From: Mimachlamys varia
Taxonomy: Eukaryota; Mollusca; Bivalvia; Pectinida; Pectinidae
DNA: 64,000 nucleotides
Direction of reading: 5' to 3'
Assembly: GCA_947623455.1 (NCBI GenBank)
Contig: OX392535.1
Location: 42,122,688-42,186,687 of the forward strand
Every line of letters begins with the position of its first letter. The first letter of the stretch is position 1. Below the pieces are notes generated by a model. The model was not told the DNA's origin, made no database searches, and was given only the letters and a program-made list of their open reading frames with translations. Both the position numbers and the translations under genes were made by a program. This document shows positions 57,445 through 64,000 of the stretch, in pieces.

Positions 57445-57500
57445 TAGAGGGTCTTAACGTGGGGGACACCGGAGTACCCGTAGCAAGAACCCATTGATGG
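57445..57500 (-). mobile_element. SINE central-domain scrap
   Basis: GAGGGTCTTAACGTGGGGG, then ACACCGGAGTACCCG matches the 3' part of the 56546 element (GAGGGGTCTTAATAATGGG, AACCGGAGTACCCGG) in the same orientation. Head and tail are missing. Confidence 0.6.
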
Positions 57501-57504
57501 AAAT

Positions 57505-59100
57505 TCATGAATGACATTTTGTTTTCCTTTAATATGTCCCTAATATTTAAAAGCATATATTAATTTTAGAATCAATATGTTGTTTCTACAGAATCATGTG
57601 TAACCCTATGACAAAATATCATTTTTCTTTTGGAAAATATTTTAAATATAAGCTGTAATATGTATGTTCATACAGCCTTGTAATTAATCTGAACAAGTCG
57701 TTTAAGTTTGAAAGTACGCGACATTGATGACGAATACAATTCTCAGAGATTCAACATCACTGACGTCACATTATATGGAAATCACCAAGGAAACCTAATT
57801 CAGCGTTTTATTTCATCTTTATTGCATTTTATTTTATACATTAATCTTTTTTTTCTGACTCTAACTAATGTTCAATTGAAATGATTGAAAGCACGTTGCC
57901 GAACTGTTTCGTTCCCCAATGAAGTGTGTTTGGAAGCAATGGGAAATGTCAGCGAGCGTGACTTCTCAGTTTAACCGGACCTGTAAAGAAACAGGTCTTA
58001 TTTACAGCTCTGCTATAGACCAATTCGCATCGTTGAAAACAAGATCGTTATTCATTTATTGAAAGGAAACTATTAAAAGTAGAAACAAACGACGATAAGA
58101 AGGTAATTCTAGGCACATTATATTTTTATATGGAACTATAACGTGTATTTTCGATCTTCTTACCGCACCGCTAATGAGATTTTAAGCGATAATTTCCGCG
58201 GGAAGCTGAGCAGAATCAACGCGACTTTACATTTCCAATCTAATTTGATTGGTTTATTTCAGGATAAGTTTTTTTTCATCTGTGTATAAGCACTCGCGTG
58301 TCGTTTAATACCAAGGACGTAAAAAAGGTTCAGTAATCAACTCTACTCCAGCTAATAAATTGTTTACAAAATTATCAAGGGGAGACAACCACACCCGAAA
58401 TTGGTCCGGTGTTGGGTAATTAACGGATTCAAATTTTACGAGAAAAGATGCGGAATTTTTTGTCCAACATTTCATATTTCATGTTAACTTGATTAAGAAC
58501 ATATGTGGAGAGCTTACCGGTTTAAGTACGAGACTAAAATAAACCATCTGTGCATTTGACATTTATTGCGGTCGTAAAAAAAACCCAATGTCATTTTCGG
58601 TGTATCCAGTGGAGAGTTATCAGCCTGTATCTAAGTAAAATTGCTGCAGGGAAACTTTCGTAAATCATTCGGTAAATACTGACACTCGCTCATGAGTAGA
58701 TAATAAGTTTCACATCATAATTTCGACATCATTACAAATAATGTGTTTATTAAAACGCCAATCCATGTTGTTACAAAACTGTTATTAAAACGCAGTAAAT
58801 TCTGCGCTTAGCAACCTAAAAAATAATGGACATACATGTATTATGTTTCCGGAAAACAGTCAAATTAACGAATGAACCGAAATTACGACTTTCAATTCCG
58901 GATAACGTATGTTTATACGTGATTATTCTGTATAAAAAGGTGTCCGGTATCCATTGTTCGGATTTAAAAAGTGGAGAAAAACATCATTTAAGGGTTTTAT
59001 TACGTTAACAACATATGGATCTCCCTTTCTGAAGATTTCGTTATTTATTTTAGGCTCGGTGTTACGGGATATGAGAATAAGGCTTTCCGAACTTTTCCTG
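57505..59100. other. Noncoding stretch
   Basis: Contains TGACGTCA at 57761-57768, a small hairpin GACCTGT-AAAGAA-ACAGGTC at 57979-57998 and AT-rich sequence. The frame at 57890-57975 (NEVCLEAMGNVSERDFSV) is short and unsupported. Confidence 0.35.
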
Positions 59101-59106
59101 TCTGAA

Positions 59107-59213
59107 CACAGGGGCACGTAAAATCTATAAATATTGATATTGTTTAGACTACACACCCAACGACTGTAAGTCTAAACAATATCAATATTAATAGTTATTG
59201 CGTGCCCCTGTGG
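59107..59213. mobile_element. Foldback (MITE-like) hairpin, arms about 45 bp
   Basis: CACAGGGGCACGTAAAATCT at 59107 is mirrored by GCGTGCCCCTGTG at 59200, and AATATTGATATTGTTTAGACT by AGTCTAAACAATATCAATATT. The loop is under 20 bp. No coding capacity. Confidence 0.8.
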
Positions 59214-59365
59214 TCCGAATCGTCTTATTTTGTTTATGTACACTGTATCTGAATGGGTTTGAGAACAATCTCGGTTAATTTCCTTTCTGTTTGAAGTGTT
59301 AGTTTGTTGCAACTATATTGAAAATCATTCAATGTAATCTATAAGGAAATCCTTAAGTTTCTTTC

Positions 59366-59389
59366 TGACGTCATGTCATTATGACGTCA
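59366..59389. promoter_or_regulatory. CRE pair, two exact TGACGTCA 16 bp apart
   Basis: TGACGTCA at 59366-59373 and 59382-59389, spacer TGTCATTA. Confidence 0.45.
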
Positions 59390-59399
59390 TAGAACATCT

Positions 59400-59875
59400 T
59401 GCTTATTTACCATGTTTATAATGTATTTCAAAGGGATAAGGTATTATGGCAGTAAAATGGACCCGATAGATGGTAAAAAGGACGAGTTTAGCGTAAGAGA
59501 TGTTCGGAAAAAAGTATAAAACATGTGTAGTAAGGCTAGCTATACTATTACCATGTTCAGTAGCGTCAGAAGTTCTGGGAGGGACGATTTAATTGGGCCT
59601 GTTCGAGTCAATGATTTTTACGAGGGTTTCCGTTAGTGTAGGAGGGCTCCCTGGGGTCTGTTCAGACACCGTGACGTGCGACCACGTTATCACAATATAC
59701 ATACACAATTACTGTCACGTCAAACTGGAAATGTTATAAACAAAATTAAATTGAAATCACCGACAATTCATCTGATATAGCTGTGAAAAAGAGCCTGGAA
59801 TCACGCCATTGTGACAGCGTTTCCTGTTGTCTTCCTCATCTTCAATGTATAAAACATTTTATTGTCTGTCCACGC
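59400..59875. other. Noncoding stretch, mixed composition
   Basis: GC is higher at 59560-59690 (GTTCTGGGAGGGACGATTTA, GCTCCCTGGGGTCTGTTCAG). No exon or element recognised. Confidence 0.35.
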
Positions 59876-59879
59876 AATC

Positions 59880-60350
59880 TCAAGGACATATATATACTTG
59901 TCTGTCTAAACGGACGATAGGACAGTTAGACTGAACGCGCGTATCTTTTTAAACGGTCGACAGGGCAAACTCAAATGTCTGTCGGGACAGACACGCTTGA
60001 TGTCTGTCCACACGACCGACATGAAGATTGCATTTACTACTAAGCGTTCGTCCGACCAGACAGACGTCATCTGTTATGACAGAGCTTATAATCTGTCGAC
60101 AAGACCGACACACGGTCGACACGAAGAATGGTGTTCATAACAGTGCGTTCGTCCGACCAGACAAACGTCATCTGTTAGGACAGAGTTTATTATCTGTCGA
60201 CAAAACCCGTGATATGTTAGGACAGACAAGCTTACAATTGTATTATCAGTCCACACAGCCGACAAAAATGTCGACACGAGATCCACGCTTATTACGTTGT
60301 GTTTTGTCTTCAGTTGACATTCGGTCGCCATACTAACTAAGCTTATTACA
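59880..60350. repeat. Degenerate array of GTCTGTCC...GACCGAC words; about 105-bp dimer inside
   Basis: Two units (about 60004-60109 and 60110-60209) align through GACACGAAGAATG/GACATGAAGATTG, GCGTTCGTCCGACCAGACA, ACGTCATCTGTTA, GACAGAG and ATCTGTCGACAA. Inverted words (GTCTGTC-GGGACAGAC) abound. The region seeds the 59-bp array that follows, since both contain GTCTGTCC and GACCGAC. The overlapping reading frames on both strands (60028-60336) are by-products. Confidence 0.8.
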
Positions 60351-60352
60351 TT

Positions 60353-60897
60353 GTGTCTGTCCTAACGACCGACTAACTATCAACATTACAGTAAAGTTAT
60401 CGATGAACAGTGTGTCTGTCCTAACGACCGACTAACTATCAACATTACAGTAAAGTTATCGATGAACAGTGTGTCTGTCCTAACGACCGACTAACTATCA
60501 ACATTACAGTAAAGCTATCGATGAACATTGTGTCTGTCCTAACGACCGACTAACTATCAACATTACAGTAAAGTTATCGATGAACAGTGTGTCTGTCCTA
60601 ACGACCGACTAACTATCAACATTACAGTAAAGTTATCGATGAACATTGTGTCTGTCCTAACGACCGACTAACTATCAACATTACAGTAAAGTTATCGATG
60701 AACAGTGTGTCTGTCCTAACGACCGACTAACTATCAACATTACAGTAAAGTTATCGATGAACAGTGTGTCTGTCCTAACGACCGACTAACTATCAACATT
60801 ACAGTAAAGTTATCGATGAACAGTGTGTCTGTCCTAACGACCGACTAACTATCAACATTACAGTAAAGTTATCGATGAACATTGTGTGCGTCCTCAC
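60353..60897. repeat. 59-bp tandem array, 9 full copies plus a partial
   Basis: Copies start with GTGTCTGTCCTAACGACCGA at 60353, 60412, 60471, 60530, 60589, 60648, 60707, 60766 and 60825 with no indels; the tenth (60884) breaks off after GTGTGCGTCCTC. Copies are nearly identical, differing mainly at one G/T site in GAACAGTG versus GAACATTG. The unit includes the palindrome ATCGAT and no spacer variation, so it is not a CRISPR array. Confidence 0.97.
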
Positions 60898-60899
60898 AT

Positions 60900-61520
60900 A
60901 TGATATACATAACAGTATTGTCTGTCCACTCGGCCGACATTTCCAATAAACATGTTATCAGACACTGCACTTCCAGCTGGTAGTATCATGACTAAGACCA
61001 CGGTTATTTTACCGTGCATTGTATCACAGCTTTCGTGGAACTGCCACAACAACATGGCTTTACTGAAACTCAATGCTTCGAAAAGTCAATTTGCATCCAC
61101 TTTTTCTATGTACCGTAATGTAAATATACATCCGTTGTTTACATGTTTTCTCGACCAAATCAGAGTGTTAAGCGCAATGATAGTCCTTCCACCTGTTTCG
61201 ACAGACATGCCTAGAGCCGTGCGTTATCACTGCAAATGCTATTGAACAATGAAAGAAGGAACGAAGTAACCATATTTCAGAATTTCAACCAAGGCCTTGA
61301 TATCACAGTCCATTTTTTATATCTGTCTATACGTTTCCAGCACTATCAGAGACAGAACAACAGGTCGTGTGAGTATTTAAGTTAACATCGATGCTAATTT
61401 GTTTTGCCATCAGCTTAAATTTCAAAAACAACGCAGGTCGACAAAACTTTCAACATTATGTGAGTGAAAGGATGTTTACTTATTCTCACTTAATGTAGAT
61501 AATGAAGTGTACGTGGTTGA
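60900..61520. other. Spacer between arrays with one 97-codon frame
   Basis: The start (TTGTCTGTCCACTCGGCCGACATT) is a last divergent relative of the upstream array. The frame 60952-61245 (MLSDTALPAGSIMTKTTVIL ... HCKCY) is ATG-initiated and balanced in composition but has no recognisable domain; coding is possible, not supported further. Confidence 0.25.
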
Positions 61521-61522
61521 TA

Positions 61523-62352
61523 CCATACATTGTGAGGGATTGGCATCATAAATTGTGAGGGGTTGGCATCATAAATTGTAAGGGGTTGGCATCATAAATT
61601 CTGAGGGGTTGGCATCATACATTGTGAGGGGTTGGCATCATAAATTGTGAGGGGTTGGCATCATAAATTCTGAGGGGTTGGCATCATACATTGTGAGGGG
61701 TTGGCATCATAAATTGTGAGGGGTTGGCATCATACACTGTGAGGGGTTGGCATCATACATTGTGAGGGGTTGGCATCATACATTGTGAGGGGTTGACATC
61801 ATACATTGTGAGGGGTTGGCATCATATATTGTGAGGGGTTGGCATCATACATTATGAGGGGTTGGCATCATACATTGTGAGGGGTTGGCATCATAAATTG
61901 TGAGGGGTTGGCATCATAAATTGTGAGGGGTTGGCATCATACATTGTGAGGGGTTGGCATCATACATTTTGAGGGATTGACATCATACATTGTGAGGGGT
62001 TGGCATCATACATTGTGAGGGGTTGGCATCATACATTATGAGGGGTTGGCATCATAAATTGTGAGGGGTTGACATCATACATTGTGAGGGGTTGGCATCA
62101 TACATTATGAGGGGTTGGCATCATACATTATGAGGGGTTGGCATCATACATTGTGAAGGGTTGGCATCATAAATTCTGAGGGGTTGGCATCATACATTGT
62201 GAGGGGTTGGCATCATACATTGTGGGGGATTGGTATGATATATTGTGAGGGGTTGGCATCATATATTGTGAGGGGTTGGCATCATACATTGTGAGGGATT
62301 TGTATGATATATTGTGAGGGGTTGGCATCATATATTGTGAGGGATTGGCATT
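61523..62352. repeat. 23-bp minisatellite, 36 copies in perfect register
   Basis: GGCATC occurs first at 61542 and last at 62347, exactly 35 periods of 23 bp apart, so no net indel has occurred across the array. The unit is close to ATTGTGAGGGGTTGGCATC plus ATAC or ATAA. Variation is confined to a few positions (C/A/T after ATA, G/C/A in ATTGTG). Every unit has GGGGTTGG on the plus strand, a quadruplex-capable pattern. Confidence 0.97.
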
Positions 62353-62573
62353 AGGATAGAGAGTTAGAATTCGATACCAGCTGTTTATATTTCATGAATC
62401 GTAAGAGGTGACATAATTTTGGATTTTACATGTATCTTTCCCTTTCTTTCTTTGCAACCGTTTCCTTCTTCGTAATATATTGTATCTCGCTTGAAAAAAG
62501 CCTCACTTTTGAACTTTATTTGAGCGTTCGCCCCAGTAATGAAGGATTTGGTTGTAATACAATATATTAACTA

Positions 62574-62598
62574 TGACGTCATAATAATGAAGACGTCA
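62574..62598. promoter_or_regulatory. CRE pair (TGACGTCA and AGACGTCA, 17 bp apart)
   Basis: TGACGTCA at 62574-62581, AGACGTCA at 62591-62598, spacer TAATAATGA. Confidence 0.4.
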
Positions 62599-62654
62599 AC
62601 AATCGATAACCTGAACTCTGTAAACAAGATTTAGAATACATCTAAGACATTTGA

Positions 62655-62952
62655 ATTCCCAAATAAACGGATAGATCAACACAGAGAACACATTCAATAC
62701 TTCCCCAAATAGACGGATAGATCAACACAGAGAACACATTCAATACTTCCCCTAATAGACGGATAGATCAACACAGAGAACACATTCAATACTTCCCCAA
62801 ATAGACGGATAGATCAACACAGAGAACACATTCAATGCTTCCCCAAATAGACGGATAGATCAACACAGAGAACACATTCAATGCTTCCCCAAATAGACGG
62901 ATAGATCAACACAGAGAACACATTCAATGCTTCCCCAAATAGACGGATTTGT
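62655..62952. repeat. 46-bp tandem array, 6-7 copies
   Basis: CGGATAGATCAACACAGAGA recurs at 62668, 62714, 62760, 62806, 62852 and 62898; CGGAT at 62944 begins a broken seventh. Copies differ at a handful of positions (AATACTTC versus AATGCTTC). Confidence 0.96.
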
Positions 62953-62954
62953 CA

Positions 62955-63605
62955 GGATTACATCTGAACTTCACTGTCCGTCAACGTTTAACCTTTGTGA
63001 ATGGCTATTACTAATTATAGGTTGCTACCGTGTCACAGGTTGTCAGATAGTAAAATTGAGCTATCTGGAACAAGATGAGTATAGGTTAGGCCCAAAAAGG
63101 TGTCTCCCCGCACACAGAGAGATCGAGTTACCTCCCCTTCTGTCACCTGTAAGGGATCTCCGGGGACATTTCGTTAGGGGTCAATGGTAACAATGCATTT
63201 GCTATACTAGGATTGCCGCAGGAAGATGACTTGATATTGCTGGAGTAAGATATCATGTTCCACCTGCATAGCACGGAGTAAATGTGATGATAAATATGTA
63301 GACACATCGGTTTTATAACATCGAACAGATTATTGTCTGGTCCTACACAGGCAATTAACCCAGGTAACAACTTTATTGGAACATTGAACATGAACCTTAA
63401 ATCAAATTATACCCTACACAGGTACGAACCATTACCATTACAGTGTAAAACACGCCAACGCTACATAAATAAAAGCATGTATACCACGCTCCTGATAATG
63501 TAGTGATATACGGCACTCTTCGTTAATCCATCCAGATGCATTATCACTTAGAAGGACTAGATATAGTGAGATGCTTAAGTTACTGTTTTAATATCCATGC
63601 TGAAA
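62955..63605. other. Noncoding flank
   Basis: Unique sequence of mixed composition between the array and the SINE. A frame 62927-63190 begins inside the array and is not supported. Confidence 0.35.
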
Positions 63606-63611
63606 TCAAAC

Positions 63612-63880
63612 AAGATACCTTACTCTGCTTGTTCCAGTCTACCCAGCTGTAAATGAACACGTGGTTGTGCAGTGCTAGAAATGGTAGAATGCTAGCTGTG
63701 AGCGCCGAAACGGCAGCACCGGTTGTATGCTCCCCAGGGAGTTAAGAACGATATTGGCTGGTTGCTAAAGTCCTATAATCACCGATAATAATTTGTGAAC
63801 CGCTTGGAGACGACCCATAGGTTGTGATAAATCAGTATATAAGAACTTCGAATTATTATTACTATTAGTAATAGTAGTAT
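63612..63880 (+). mobile_element. 5'-truncated copy of the 39275 SINE
   Basis: Begins at the equivalent of position 39375 (ACCTTACTCTGCTTGTTCC) and follows that element to its end: GAATGCTAGCTGTGAGCGCC, CACCGGTTGTATGCTCCCCA, TTGTGAACCGCTTGGAGACG, then an ATT/AGT tail. About 80-85% identical by eye. The tRNA head is missing, as in 5'-truncated retrocopies. Confidence 0.85.
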
Positions 63881-64000
63881 ATATCATATTTACTGGGATA
63901 ATCAAGACCTACTTAGTCTAAAACCTCTTTTTTTTAGGAAAATTGCTCCCCGTTTTCAATTCTGGCTTATTTTTTCATATCGTGTTTACATGAACAGGAA

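Noticed and set aside
60353..60897. Array resembling CRISPR repeats
   Set aside because: The whole 59-bp unit repeats with no variable spacer, and no cas genes or prokaryotic features exist; it is a minisatellite.
61523..62352. 23-bp direct repeats resembling iterons of a replication origin
   Set aside because: 36 head-to-tail copies without a replication gene in eukaryotic DNA; an ordinary minisatellite explains it.

Overview
The window reads as AT-rich nuclear DNA of an animal, most likely a mollusc and probably a bivalve. There are no long intact reading frames or bacterial-style operons, and no rRNA or functional tRNA gene was found. Instead there are short candidate exons with consensus splice sites, tRNA-derived SINEs, inverted-repeat (MITE-like) elements, hammerhead-ribozyme-like repeat copies and many mini/microsatellites. 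The taxon call is inference from repeat types; no gene here identifies the species. Most of the 64 kb is intron or intergenic sequence.

The best protein-coding signal is a minus-strand exon at 37112-37318. It is 207 nt long and symmetric phase 1, with a strong acceptor and a GTAAGT donor. It encodes a cysteine-rich extracellular stub followed by a transmembrane helix. Possible exons of the same or another minus-strand gene lie at 35484-35755, 32185-32290 (very hydrophobic) and 6524-6682 (terminal type, poly(A) signal downstream). On the plus strand, candidate exons at 101-159, 27114-27179 and 57057-57229 all join in phase 1; the last is followed by AATAAA. They could belong to one large-intron gene, but this is unproven. 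A small secreted-peptide-like ORF at 14402-14542 lies behind a TATA-like box.

Layout: 0-6 kb holds a 19-bp minisatellite and a degenerate 37-40 bp array interrupted by a SINE. 6-10 kb has a possible terminal exon and hammerhead-like copy A. 12.4-12.7 kb is a foldback element whose arms carry ribozyme-like cores. 15.1-15.6 kb is a 52-bp minisatellite open in all three plus frames. 16-25 kb holds hammerhead-like copy B and copies of a dispersed family (here the GTTCCGG family). 27-38 kb holds most of the candidate exons, palindromic elements and short tandem duplications. 39-51 kb holds a long tRNA-SINE, hammerhead-like copy C and a foldback pair of the GTTCCGG family. 55-58 kb holds two SINEs with a shared central domain and a candidate 3' exon. 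59-63 kb is a cluster of four different tandem arrays.

The most interesting signal is the set of dispersed repeats carrying the hammerhead core (CTGANGA - stem II - GAAA). In two copies the core is intact; in a third one core base has changed. Also notable is a recurrent pair of CRE palindromes (TGACGTCA) spaced 16-17 bp start to start at four separate places. No gene product could be named with confidence, and every coding call needs transcript support.
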